From G965230615 sp965230615 (GTDB taxonomy: Bacteria > Pseudomonadota > Gammaproteobacteria > HTCC5015), in assembly GCA_965230615.1 (NCBI GenBank), contig OZ246012.1:4278001-4342000 (forward strand): DNA of 64,000 nucleotides, written 5' to 3'. Both the position numbers and the translations under genes were made by a program. Shown here piece by piece: positions 50,648-59,460 of the stretch; position 1 is the first letter of the stretch; each line of letters starts with the position of its first letter. The notes beneath the pieces were generated by a model, which was given only the letters and a program-made list of their open reading frames with translations, was not told where the DNA came from and searched no databases.

Positions 50648-52261
50648 ATGACGTCTTTTCGAATTGCACTTGCACAGATCAACACGCATGTGGGTGATCT
50701 TAATGGAAATACTGCCAAAATCATCGAAATTGCCTTGCAGGCCAAGGCGCAATATTCAGCCGACTTGGTGATTTTCCCAGAGCTTGTTCTAACAGGCTAC
50801 CCGCCAGAGGATTTACTTTTTCGTGAAGGCTTTGTGCAGCGTTGCCCACAGTATTTGCATGATATTGCCAGCCAAACATCCGGCATTGCTGTGCTATTAG
50901 GTTACCCCCGTCAGGCAGATGATGGTCGTTTGTTTAACGCTGCTGCATGGTTGGCAGATGGCGAGCTGCAGTACACTTATGACAAGCAGGTTCTACCTAA
51001 CTATGGTGTGTTTGATGAGAAGCGTTATTTTACCAGTGGGCAGCAGACACAATTAATTGCAAGCCCTGTTGGCTTGGCGGGTATTACCATTTGTGAAGAT
51101 ATATGGCAGGCTGAGCCCGTTAAGCAAGCCGTTGATGCTGGCGCACAATGGATTTTGAATATCAATGCCTCACCTTTTCATATTGAAAAAGCCGAACAAA
51201 GACGCCTGACTGTTGCCAAACGTTGTCGTGCAAACAAAGTGCCGGTGTTTTATGTCAACCTTTGTGGTGGTCAGGATGAGTTGGTCTTTGATGGCGCATC
51301 AATGGTAATCGATGCCGAGGGCAAACAAGTCTACCAAGCGCCAGCTTTTACAGAGCACTTAGCTGTCGTTGAGCTGCAAGCCAATGGCGGACTAAAAGCG
51401 CTGACCGAACAACAGGCTTACCCTGATCAATTAGCAGCAGCTTATCAGGCCTTAGTGTTGGCCGTGCAAGATTACGTGCATAAAAATGGCTTTAATGGGG
51501 TAGTGATTGGTTTATCCGGTGGGGTTGATTCAGCGCTGACATTAGCGATAGCCGTTGATGCGCTCGGTGCAGACAATGTTGAAGCTGTCATGATGCCATC
51601 TCGTTATACCTCGCAAATGAGCTTGGACGATGCGGCTGAAATTGCCAACAACTTTGCGGTGAATTATGAGCAGATTTCAATTGAGCCTGCCTTTGAGACA
51701 TTGTTAGCTTCCTTGCAGGCAGTGTTGCAGCATTATCCAGCAGATACCACAGAAGAAAATATCCAGGCGCGTTGCCGAGGGCTGATGTTAATGGCTATCT
51801 CCAATAAAAAACGTCGTTTAGTGCTAGCAACAGGTAACAAAAGTGAAATGGCTGTGGGCTATGCGACCTTGTATGGCGATATGGCCGGTGGCTATGCACC
51901 ACTGAAAGATGTTGATAAAACCCTGGTCTATGCTTTGTGTCATTACCGCAATCGTGACCAAGAAATGATCCCGTTACGCATTATTGAAAGGCCGCCGTCT
52001 GCTGAGTTGGCACCTGATCAGAAAGACAGCGATAGTTTGCCACCGTATGACATACTTGACCAAATACTGTCTTTATATTTAGAAGAAGAGAAGTCTATTG
52101 ACAGTATCATTGCACAAGGTTTTGACGCCGCTGTGGTGCAGGATGTCATTAGGAAAGTGAATATGAATGAATACAAGCGCCGTCAGGCAGCCCCCGGTGT
52201 TAAAATCACCAAGCGTGCTTTCGGTCGGGAGCGTCGTTACCCGATAACTTGTAAATACTAG
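50648..52261 (+). CDS. nadE: Glutamine-dependent NAD+ synthetase NadE
   Basis: A 537-residue two-domain enzyme that amidates nicotinate adenine dinucleotide to NAD+. The N-terminal nitrilase-like glutaminase (about 1-260) has VIFPELVLTGYPPEDLL with its catalytic glutamate and GITICEDIWQ with the catalytic cysteine. The synthetase domain has the ATP loop GLSGGVDSALTLAIA, TGNKSEMAVGYATLYGDMAGG and RPPSAELAPDQKD. The frame is open 138 bp further upstream, but homology begins at MTSFRIALAQIN, so I start at ATG 50648. The last codons lie inside a 14-bp tandem repeat. Confidence 0.95.
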   Translation: MTSFRIALAQINTHVGDLNGNTAKIIEIALQAKAQYSADLVIFPELVLTGYPPEDLLFREGFVQRCPQYLHDIASQTSGIAVLLGYPRQADDGRLFNAAAWLADGELQYTYDKQVLPNYGVFDEKRYFTSGQQTQLIASPVGLAGITICEDIWQAEPVKQAVDAGAQWILNINASPFHIEKAEQRRLTVAKRCRANKVPVFYVNLCGGQDELVFDGASMVIDAEGKQVYQAPAFTEHLAVVELQANGGLKALTEQQAYPDQLAAAYQALVLAVQDYVHKNGFNGVVIGLSGGVDSALTLAIAVDALGADNVEAVMMPSRYTSQMSLDDAAEIANNFAVNYEQISIEPAFETLLASLQAVLQHYPADTTEENIQARCRGLMLMAISNKKRRLVLATGNKSEMAVGYATLYGDMAGGYAPLKDVDKTLVYALCHYRNRDQEMIPLRIIERPPSAELAPDQKDSDSLPPYDILDQILSLYLEEEKSIDSIIAQGFDAAVVQDVIRKVNMNEYKRRQAAPGVKITKRAFGRERRYPITCKY

Positions 52262-52309
52262 TGGGTAAATACTAGTGGGTAAATATTAGGGGGGCAAATA
52301 CTCGGTGTT
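52253..52309 (+). repeat. 14-bp tandem repeat at the nadE 3' end
   Basis: AAATACTAGTGGGT occurs twice exactly (52253-52266 and 52267-52280), followed by two diverged copies (52281-52295 and 52296-52309). The nadE stop codon lies in the first copy. The array fills the gap between the convergent nadE and bamD genes, where no clear terminator is seen. Confidence 0.85.
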
Positions 52310-52316
52310 GAGTGCA

Positions 52317-53084
52317 TTAAGATGACTTACGCAAATAGTCGTTTTGCGGATAGTTTAATTTTAGAATGCGCATTGTTTCGTTTAAAGCATCATCGAGGTT
52401 CAGTGCTTTATAAGCGCGCGCTAAAATAACCAGTGCCTCTTGGTTAGCCGGTGTGCTGCTGAAGTTAGCCAGTATATTATTGGCCCGGTTGGCGGCGGCG
52501 ACCCAAGCTTCCCGTTCGAGATAAAAGTTAGCCACGTAAATTTCATGGTCGGCTAAGGTATTACGTAAGAAAACCAGACGTTGTTGTGCATCAGCCGCAT
52601 AAACACTATTAGGGTATTGTGTGACTAACTGCTCAAAGTCATTATAGGCATCTTGTAGGGCTTTTTGATTCAGCTTGGCTGGATCACGCTTGAAAAACCG
52701 TTGCAGGAAATATTTTTTCTGGCCGAAATTAGCAACCCCGCGTATATAGTAGGCATAGTCGACATTCTCATGCGTCGGGTTAAAACGGATAAAACGCTCA
52801 GCTTCAGAGATTGCCTCGGCGGGTCGACCGAAACGGTAATAGGCGTAAGCTAAGTCCAGCTGTGCCTGCAAAGCAAAAATACTAAAAGGGTAACGAGATT
52901 CGAGGATTTGAAAGTAACTGATTGCCAGCTCAAATTGGCCAGTTGCCATGGCGCTGGCCGCACGGTCGTAAGTTTGTTGGGCATCTTGTGCGGCTGAAAT
53001 AAGCTCGCGTTTATTGCCGCCACAGCCACTAAGGCTTAGCAAAGAGAGGGTGCTTAGTAATACAATACACAATACTTTATACAT
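52317..53084 (-). CDS. bamD: Outer membrane protein assembly factor BamD
   Basis: A 255-residue lipoprotein of the BAM complex, which inserts beta-barrel proteins in the outer membrane. It has a signal peptide ending in a lipobox (SLSGC, C21), then TPR-like helices including YDRAASAMATGQFELAISYFQ, LESRYPFS..ALQAQLDLAYAYYRFG, FIRFNPTHENVDYAYYIRGVANF and QLVTQYPNSVYAADAQQRL. The length is close to E. coli BamD (245). It is divergent from rluD, the conserved arrangement. Confidence 0.95.
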   Translation of the reverse strand: MYKVLCIVLLSTLSLLSLSGCGGNKRELISAAQDAQQTYDRAASAMATGQFELAISYFQILESRYPFSIFALQAQLDLAYAYYRFGRPAEAISEAERFIRFNPTHENVDYAYYIRGVANFGQKKYFLQRFFKRDPAKLNQKALQDAYNDFEQLVTQYPNSVYAADAQQRLVFLRNTLADHEIYVANFYLEREAWVAAANRANNILANFSSTPANQEALVILARAYKALNLDDALNETMRILKLNYPQNDYLRKSS

Positions 53085-53297
53085 GGCTTTACTATTTATC
53101 CTGATTTATAGCCTGGTTTGCAATTAGGCGGCTGCGCCGTCAATATCGACCGTTTATAGGCGGCATTTGCCAGCAAATAAGATATAGAGCTGATTTTTAA
53201 CAAAAGTGGCACAATTGTAGCCTATTTAGTAATGATTCCAAAATGCCTTAGCCCACAATAAGGTTTGAGACTAGGAGTTCAGCCGGAAAATCACCCA

Positions 53298-54269
53298 ATG
53301 ACCGAGTTAGACAATATAATTATCCAATCGATTTCTCCCAGCAACGCTGGTAAGCGCTTAGATAAGGTGCTGGCGGAAATGTTTCCGGATTTCTCTCGAA
53401 GTTGTTTGCAAAACTGGTTAAAAGCCGGATTTATTAGTCTTGACGGTAACGCTTGTCTGCCAAAACATAAAGTATTGGGTGATGAGGTATTGCGTATTGA
53501 GATTCCTCCGGCAGAGGCATCAACCGTGGTGCCTGAAAACCTGCCATTGGATTGTGTCTATGAAGATGCCGATATTATAGTGATTAATAAGCCAGCAGGT
53601 TTGGTGGTACACCCGGCCGCAGGCAATTGGGCCGGTACTTTGCAAAATGGACTGTTGTACCACTACCCAGATTTGGAAGGTCTGCCGCGCGCAGGCCTGG
53701 TGCACCGCCTTGATAAAGATACCTCAGGCTTATTGGTGGTGGCGAGAAGCTTGCGGGCCCATAAAAGCTTGATTGAACAGCTGCAGCGGCGGGAAGCGAG
53801 TCGTGAATATGACGCTGTGGCTCAGGGGGTGTTAGTAGCAGGTGGCGTTATTGATGAGCCGATTGGCCGTCACCCGGTTGATCGCAAACGCATGGCTGTC
53901 CGTAAGGGGGGGCGGGATGCGATTACCCATTACCGTATTGCGGAGCGTTTTCGATTGCATACGCATTTGCGAATAAAACTGGAAACCGGCCGTACGCATC
54001 AAATTAGAGTGCATATGGCACATATTAAAAAACCACTCATCGGCGATCCTGTGTATGGCAGTCGCTTAAAAATCCCAGCCGCCTGTGAGGCAGGTTTGCG
54101 TGAGCAATTACAAGGCTTCAAAAGGCAAGCCTTGCATGCCGCACATTTAGGCATCATTCACCCTGCTACTGCTGAACCTATCAATTGGCAGGTGCCTATG
54201 CCGGATGACTTGCAGAATTTACTCTCTGCCCTGCGTCAGGACACAGCCGTTAATGGCCAGTCGCAGTAA
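53298..54269 (+). CDS. rluD: 23S rRNA pseudouridine(1911/1915/1917) synthase RluD
   Basis: A 323-residue RluA-family pseudouridine synthase acting on helix 69 of 23S rRNA. It has an N-terminal S4 RNA-binding domain (KRLDKVLAEMFPDFSRS) and the catalytic motif GLVHRLDKDTSGLLVVAR with its essential aspartate, followed by GRTHQIRVHMAHI. I start at ATG 53298; a TTG frame 33 bp upstream lacks homology and its ribosome-binding site is badly spaced. The stop shares a base with the pgeF ATG. Confidence 0.95.
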   Translation: MTELDNIIIQSISPSNAGKRLDKVLAEMFPDFSRSCLQNWLKAGFISLDGNACLPKHKVLGDEVLRIEIPPAEASTVVPENLPLDCVYEDADIIVINKPAGLVVHPAAGNWAGTLQNGLLYHYPDLEGLPRAGLVHRLDKDTSGLLVVARSLRAHKSLIEQLQRREASREYDAVAQGVLVAGGVIDEPIGRHPVDRKRMAVRKGGRDAITHYRIAERFRLHTHLRIKLETGRTHQIRVHMAHIKKPLIGDPVYGSRLKIPAACEAGLREQLQGFKRQALHAAHLGIIHPATAEPINWQVPMPDDLQNLLSALRQDTAVNGQSQ

Positions 54270-55051
54270 TGATGTCGGCGGCGTTCATTAAACCCGATTG
54301 GCCCGCCCCTGAGCGTGTTAAAGCGGTGACGACGACCCGCCTTAGACCCAGTGCTGCAAGCCCGTTAACAGCGCCTAAGTTGACACAATCAGCGTATGAG
54401 GCCTTTAATTTAGCGACGCATGTTGGCGATGTGGCTGCTGGCGTCATTGAAAACCGGCAGTTATTAAAAGCGTCACTTGGCTTGGCTCGAGAGCCTTGTT
54501 GGTTGCAGCAGACGCATAGCAGCACGGTTTATGCTGCCAGCGATGTTGCAGAGCAGACCTGTGCGGATGCCAGTTTTACCCGTCATGCAGGCTTGCCTTG
54601 TGTGGTGCTGACAGCCGATTGTTTGCCAGTGCTCCTTTGTGATCGGCAGGGGACCGTGGTCGCGGCGGTGCATGCGGGCTGGCGTGGCTTACAGGGGGGT
54701 ATTATTGCAGCGGCGGTAGCGAAGATGGCTTGTGAGCCAGCACAGTTGCTGGCCTGGTTGGGGCCTGCCATCGGGCCAGAGGCCTATGAGGTGAGCGAAG
54801 AGGTCTATCACGCATTTACGGCAAAGCAACCAGCTTTTGCCTCAGCTTTTCAGCCTAACAGGCTCAGCGATACCGGGCAGCAGCATTGGCTGCTGGATCT
54901 GTATGCGATTGCCCGGCGACAACTACAGGCCTGTGGTATCGTATCTATCTACGGTGGCGAATTTTGCACCTATACTCAATCAAAGCAGTTTTATTCTTAT
55001 CGGCGTGATTTAGTCACCGGGCGGATGGCAAGCTTAATCTGGTTATCTTAA
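54269..55051 (+). CDS. pgeF: Peptidoglycan editing factor PgeF (YfiH, laccase-domain family)
   Basis: A 260-residue multicopper-oxidase-like DUF152 protein. Metal and active-site stretches are QQTHSSTVY, LTADCLPVLLCDRQGTVVAAVHAGWRG and WLGPAIGPEAYEVSEEV. In E. coli YfiH/PgeF hydrolyses misincorporated L-Ser from UDP-MurNAc-L-Ser, keeping stem peptides correct; some relatives act on purine nucleosides. The ATG overlaps the rluD stop, so the two are coupled. clpB, normally the next gene, is displaced by about 7.6 kb. Confidence 0.93.
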   Translation: MMSAAFIKPDWPAPERVKAVTTTRLRPSAASPLTAPKLTQSAYEAFNLATHVGDVAAGVIENRQLLKASLGLAREPCWLQQTHSSTVYAASDVAEQTCADASFTRHAGLPCVVLTADCLPVLLCDRQGTVVAAVHAGWRGLQGGIIAAAVAKMACEPAQLLAWLGPAIGPEAYEVSEEVYHAFTAKQPAFASAFQPNRLSDTGQQHWLLDLYAIARRQLQACGIVSIYGGEFCTYTQSKQFYSYRRDLVTGRMASLIWLS

Positions 55052-55171
55052 GCGATATTTAACGGAACTGTTTTTACAAAAAGTACTCTCATTGGAGCAG
55101 CATCACTTTGCTTTGACTTTTTAGTCGCTATGATCCGGCTATAGCATTAGAGGTAGCAAAAACGCCATACT

Positions 55172-56290
55172 ATGTTCACTCGTCATCAACTAAGTAAGTT
55201 TACCTGGCCTGCCACATTCATTATTGGCTTGGGGCTTGCTGTGGCCGCCTGGTATACATTTGTGCCTGGTCGGGATCTGGGTCAGGATCCGAGGCAAGCG
55301 TTGGCTAAGGCATCAGGCTCAGAACGGCCTGCTGTCGCGGTGATTGCTGACTATGTCAAAGCTGCACCTATCGCACGTGTTTATGAGGGGGTGGGCTCTG
55401 CTCAAGCCTGGGAATCGATTGAGGTGACAGCCAAAGAAACAGGTGTTATTGAAACAATACACTTTGCTCAAGGACAAAAGGTGAAAGCTAAGCAGTTGCT
55501 GCTAAGTCTGGATACCACAGAGTTACGTGCAGAGGTGGCTGTTGCGCAAGCACAACATGATCAAGCCATGCTGGAGGCAAAGCGTGCCAAACGCCTTATA
55601 AAGACCAAAAGTATTTCTTTTGAAGAACATGATCGTTTGCTGGCCGAATTACGGGCAGCGCAAGCACGCCTGCAAGCAGCACAGGCTCGCCTGCAAGATG
55701 CCATTATCCGTGCGCCTTTTGCCGGTGTGGTCGGCTTACGGGAAACAAGTCCTGGCGCTTTAATTGAACCGGGGATGTTAATTACGACGCTGGACGACAT
55801 CAGTAAAATAAAAGTATTGTTCAGCGTGCCAGAAGTTTACTTGGCTAAATTAAAAGTGGGCTTGCCACTAACAGCGACGACAGCGGCCTATGCTGGCAGC
55901 ACCTTCAGTGGCAGCATTACCGCAATCGACTCGCGATTAGATGCGCAAACACGCAGTATTCGCGTTATCGCAGAACTACCAAACACAACAGGTCAGTTAA
56001 AACCGGGCTTATTTATGACGTTAAAACTGCCGCTGGATGAGAAACAAAATGCCGTGTTGGTTCCAGAGGAGGCACTGTTCTCGCAAGGGCGTAAGCAGTT
56101 TGTATACAAGCTCGACAACAATACTGCCGTTTTGCAGGAAGTGAACATTGGCCAGCGTTTGGTTGGTAAGGTGGAAATTTTGTCAGGCTTAAACCTCGGC
56201 GAGCAAGTTGCCATTGAAGGTGTGCAAAAGCTCAGTGATGGTGCCAGTGTAAATATTATTGGCACGGCAGCAACAGCTGCTATTCCTTAA
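55172..56290 (+). CDS. RND efflux periplasmic adaptor subunit (HlyD/MexH-like)
   Basis: A 372-residue membrane fusion protein with an N-terminal anchor (about 12-29). The order is barrel-sandwich/lipoyl domain (VTAKETGVIETIHFAQGQKVK), an alpha hairpin (AVAQAQHDQAMLEAKRAKRLI ... RLQAAQARLQDA), then RAPFAGVVGLRETSPGALIEPG and the beta-barrel/MP domains. It would link the RND pump at 56312 to an outer-membrane channel. No channel gene is present in the window, so a TolC-like protein elsewhere is implied. No clear Shine-Dalgarno is seen near the ATG. The RND gene follows after 21 bp. Confidence 0.93.
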   Translation: MFTRHQLSKFTWPATFIIGLGLAVAAWYTFVPGRDLGQDPRQALAKASGSERPAVAVIADYVKAAPIARVYEGVGSAQAWESIEVTAKETGVIETIHFAQGQKVKAKQLLLSLDTTELRAEVAVAQAQHDQAMLEAKRAKRLIKTKSISFEEHDRLLAELRAAQARLQAAQARLQDAIIRAPFAGVVGLRETSPGALIEPGMLITTLDDISKIKVLFSVPEVYLAKLKVGLPLTATTAAYAGSTFSGSITAIDSRLDAQTRSIRVIAELPNTTGQLKPGLFMTLKLPLDEKQNAVLVPEEALFSQGRKQFVYKLDNNTAVLQEVNIGQRLVGKVEILSGLNLGEQVAIEGVQKLSDGASVNIIGTAATAAIP

Positions 56291-56311
56291 AACCCAACAA
56301 CGCTCATCACT

Positions 56312-59300
56312 ATGTTTCTTTCTGATGTTTCAATAAGGCGGCCTGTGTTCGCCATGGTTGTCAGCCTATTGCTAATCATTATGGGCTTAGCGTCTTTTTA
56401 CAAACTGCCGGTGCGCGAATACCCGGATATTGATCCGCCAATCGTAACGATTACAACCGTTTATATCGGGGCTTCCGCGCAAGTTGTTGAGCGTGAGGTA
56501 ACACAACTTGTCGAGTCCAGTATCAGTGGTGTGGCTGGTATTAAGCGCATTACATCAAATAGCCGTGAAGAAATATCGCAGGTTACCGTTGAGTTTGTGT
56601 TGGGTACCGATATTGATACTGCGGCGAATGACTTGCGCGATAAAGTGGCGCGAATCAGCAGTGCTTTGCCTGATACGATTGAATTACCCAATATAGCCAA
56701 AGCAGAAGCAGACTCCAATGCTGTTTTTTGGATGGGTATTTGGAGTGATGTCTATAATGGTTTAGAGATAACAGACTATATTGTACGCAATCTCCAAGAC
56801 CGTTTTTCTGTAGTGCCAGGTGTTGCCTCAATTTTGATCGGTGGCGCGCAATATTATGCCATGCGTGTATGGCTCGATAGAGAGGCGTTAGCAGCTCGTG
56901 AGTTAACCATTGATGATGTAATGCAGGCTATAGAAAGGGAGAATGTGGAATTACCTGCAGGGCGCATAGAATCAGAGCAGCGTGAATTCTCGGTCCGCAT
57001 GTATACCCGCTTACAAACGCCAGAAGAGTTTGAAAAAATCGTTATTCAAAATAATAACGGTGCCTTGGTGCGCTTAAAAGATATTGCTCAGATTGAAATG
57101 AGTCAGGACACACGTCGCAAAGTAATGTTTTTTAATGGTAAGCCAGTGGTCGGTATGGGGGTTATTCGGCAATCTAAAGCGAATACTATTGCCGTTGCAG
57201 AAGCGATGCGTAAAGAATTCGAGCTGGTACAGGCAAGTTTGCCTGAGGGTATGGAATCGAAAGTCATGTTTGATGCCTCATTATATATTCGTGATTCGAT
57301 TAATGAAGTATTAACAGCACTAGGGGTGGCGATGTTATTAGTCACTTTAGTTATCTACGGTTTCTTTACATCGGTGCGTGCAGCTTTTATCCCTGTGGTG
57401 GCCATTCCTGTCTCCATTATTTCCTCTGTGTCAGTACTGGCAGCATTGGGTTACAGTATTAATATTCTCACTTTGCTGGCTTTGGTATTAGCGATTGGTT
57501 TGGTGGTCGATGATGCAATCGTCGTGCTGGAAAACATTCAGCGTCGTATCGAACGAGGTGAGTCACCACGGCAGGCTTCGTTTGCGGGTGCTAAACAAAT
57601 TGCTTTTGCAGTTATTGCGACGACGGCAGTATTGGTGGCGGTATTTATTCCGCTCTCTTTTATGGAAGGTAACGTTGGGCGGTTGTTTACTGAGTTTGGA
57701 ATTGCGCTGGCAGCAGCGGTTATTTTTTCCAGCTTTGTCGCACTCACCTTAACGCCAATGATGTGTTCACGTATTTTGCAACAAAGCAGCGCTACACCGG
57801 AGACGCAAGTTGATAGTAGACATTGGTTCGCTCGACTCAATACCTGGTATTACCGCTTGTTACTGCATGTGCAGAAACAAGGTGTCTTAGTGGTGCTGGT
57901 CGCATTACTGATATCTTTAGTTGCTGGTGGCTTCTATGCACTTGTGCCAAAAGAAATAGCGCCGACCGAAGATCGTAGTGTAGTGTTTATCCCTTTTGAT
58001 GCGCCAGAAGGTTCAAGCTTAGAATTTACCAATCGGCAAGCACAGAAAATTGCTGCTCTGATCGAGCCTTTACGCGAGAGTGGTGAAGCTGAGAGTTACC
58101 TGTATATTCTAGCACCCGGTTTTGATGGGCCTGGTGCGGTGAGTAATGGTTTCGGTATTGCAGGCTTGGCACCTATAGAAGAGCGAGCACGTTCGCAGCG
58201 GGATATTGTTAATGATGTTTTTCCTAAACTGCTTAGTATTCCAGGTGTGCGAGCATTCGCGATTAATCCAGCATCTTTGGGGCAGCGTGGCTTTGGTGCT
58301 GACTTGCAGATTGTTGTGGGAGCAACAACTTATGCAGAGGCTAATGAATGGGCTGATAATTTGATGCAGGCAATGCTAGATAATCCTCAGCTGATTAATA
58401 TTGATAAAGACTATAAAGAAACTAAGCCTGAGATAGGTGTAGAGGTCTTTCGTGATAAAGCGGCCGATGTCGGAGTCGATACTGGTACCATTGCGCGGAC
58501 ATTAGAGGCTTTGTTTGGTTCTAAAACAGTCTCAACCTTTATTGATCGTAATGAGTCTTACGATGTGATTGTGCAGGTAGACGATAAGCAGCGTCTAACA
58601 CCAAATGATCTCTCTTTAGTGCACGTACGTTCGGCATCTTCAGAGCTAATTCCTTTGAGTAACTTAATTGAGCTGAGTGAAACTGCAGTTCCAAAAGAGC
58701 TTAAGCGGGTCAATCGTCTGCCAGCGATAACCATCTCAGCTTCTTTGCAGCCAGGCTATGCTTTAGGTAATGCTATTGATTATATTGGTCAGACTGCACA
58801 ACAAGTACTGCCAGCTGCTGCTCGTTTGGATTACAGTGGTCAATCAAGAGCCTATGTTGAAGGCAATAGTACTGCCTGGCTTACATTTGCGATTGCCATT
58901 TTGATTGTCTTTTTGGTATTGGCCGCTCAATTTGAAAGCTGGATTTACCCTTTGATTATTATCTTAACAGTGCCGATTGCAATCACTGGTGGCTTGGCAA
59001 CGTTATGGTTAACCGGTGGTAGTCTGAATGTGTTTAGCCAGATAGGGCTATTGCTATTAGTTGGCTTGATTGCTAAAAATGGGATTTTAATTGTGGAGTT
59101 TGCTAATCAGTTGCGCGCTGAAGGTTTGGCTGTTGCCGAGGCAGCATTAGAAGCCGCTAGGCAGCGCTTTCGTCCCGTATTGATGACGACAATAGCGACC
59201 ATGTTTGGTGCAATACCCTTGTTGATTGCCGTCGGTGCAGGTGCCGAAAGTCGTCGCGCACTTGCCGTTGTAATCTTTGGTGGAATAGGTTTTGCGACGT

Positions 59301-59419
59301 TAATAACGTTGTTTCTAATACCGGTTTTATACCGGTTCTTGGCGGGTTATACCGCAGTGACTGATGCTGGTAATGATGCGGTGTTGGCAGCTAATCTGGC
59401 TAAAGAAAATCAGCGCTGA
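56312..59419 (+). CDS. RND family efflux transporter permease (AcrB/MexF-like)
   Basis: A 1035-residue inner-membrane proton/drug antiporter with twelve transmembrane segments and two large periplasmic loops. The proton-relay aspartates are present in LAIGLVVDDAIVVLENIQRRIERG. The symmetric second half has LIVFLVLAAQFESWIYPLIIILTVP and GLIAKNGILIVEFANQLR. ISDVSIRRPVFA-type start and FRPVLMTTIATMFGAIPL are typical of this hydrophobe/amphiphile efflux class. The substrate is unknown. The stop codon lies inside a perfect terminator stem. Confidence 0.95.
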   Translation: MFLSDVSIRRPVFAMVVSLLLIIMGLASFYKLPVREYPDIDPPIVTITTVYIGASAQVVEREVTQLVESSISGVAGIKRITSNSREEISQVTVEFVLGTDIDTAANDLRDKVARISSALPDTIELPNIAKAEADSNAVFWMGIWSDVYNGLEITDYIVRNLQDRFSVVPGVASILIGGAQYYAMRVWLDREALAARELTIDDVMQAIERENVELPAGRIESEQREFSVRMYTRLQTPEEFEKIVIQNNNGALVRLKDIAQIEMSQDTRRKVMFFNGKPVVGMGVIRQSKANTIAVAEAMRKEFELVQASLPEGMESKVMFDASLYIRDSINEVLTALGVAMLLVTLVIYGFFTSVRAAFIPVVAIPVSIISSVSVLAALGYSINILTLLALVLAIGLVVDDAIVVLENIQRRIERGESPRQASFAGAKQIAFAVIATTAVLVAVFIPLSFMEGNVGRLFTEFGIALAAAVIFSSFVALTLTPMMCSRILQQSSATPETQVDSRHWFARLNTWYYRLLLHVQKQGVLVVLVALLISLVAGGFYALVPKEIAPTEDRSVVFIPFDAPEGSSLEFTNRQAQKIAALIEPLRESGEAESYLYILAPGFDGPGAVSNGFGIAGLAPIEERARSQRDIVNDVFPKLLSIPGVRAFAINPASLGQRGFGADLQIVVGATTYAEANEWADNLMQAMLDNPQLINIDKDYKETKPEIGVEVFRDKAADVGVDTGTIARTLEALFGSKTVSTFIDRNESYDVIVQVDDKQRLTPNDLSLVHVRSASSELIPLSNLIELSETAVPKELKRVNRLPAITISASLQPGYALGNAIDYIGQTAQQVLPAAARLDYSGQSRAYVEGNSTAWLTFAIAILIVFLVLAAQFESWIYPLIIILTVPIAITGGLATLWLTGGSLNVFSQIGLLLLVGLIAKNGILIVEFANQLRAEGLAVAEAALEAARQRFRPVLMTTIATMFGAIPLLIAVGAGAESRRALAVVIFGGIGFATLITLFLIPVLYRFLAGYTAVTDAGNDAVLAANLAKENQR

Positions 59420-59446
59420 TAGTGCAGCGCTGATTTTAGTTTTTTG
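59406..59446 (+). terminator. Rho-independent terminator after the RND operon
   Basis: AAAATCAGCGCTG (59406-59418) and CAGCGCTGATTTT (59425-59437) pair perfectly over 13 bp with a 6-nt loop, followed by AGTTTTTTG. The first arm includes the end of the RND coding sequence. On the minus strand the second arm ends in TTTT as well, so it may also stop transcription from the convergent gene. Confidence 0.92.
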
Positions 59447-59460
59447 TTAGTCAATATTCA

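Noticed and set aside
53206..53221. A sigma54-like site (TGGCAC with a GC 12 nt on) upstream of rluD
   Set aside because: The -12 element reads TAGC instead of TTGC, rluD is a housekeeping gene, and no activator site or activator gene is nearby; probably chance.
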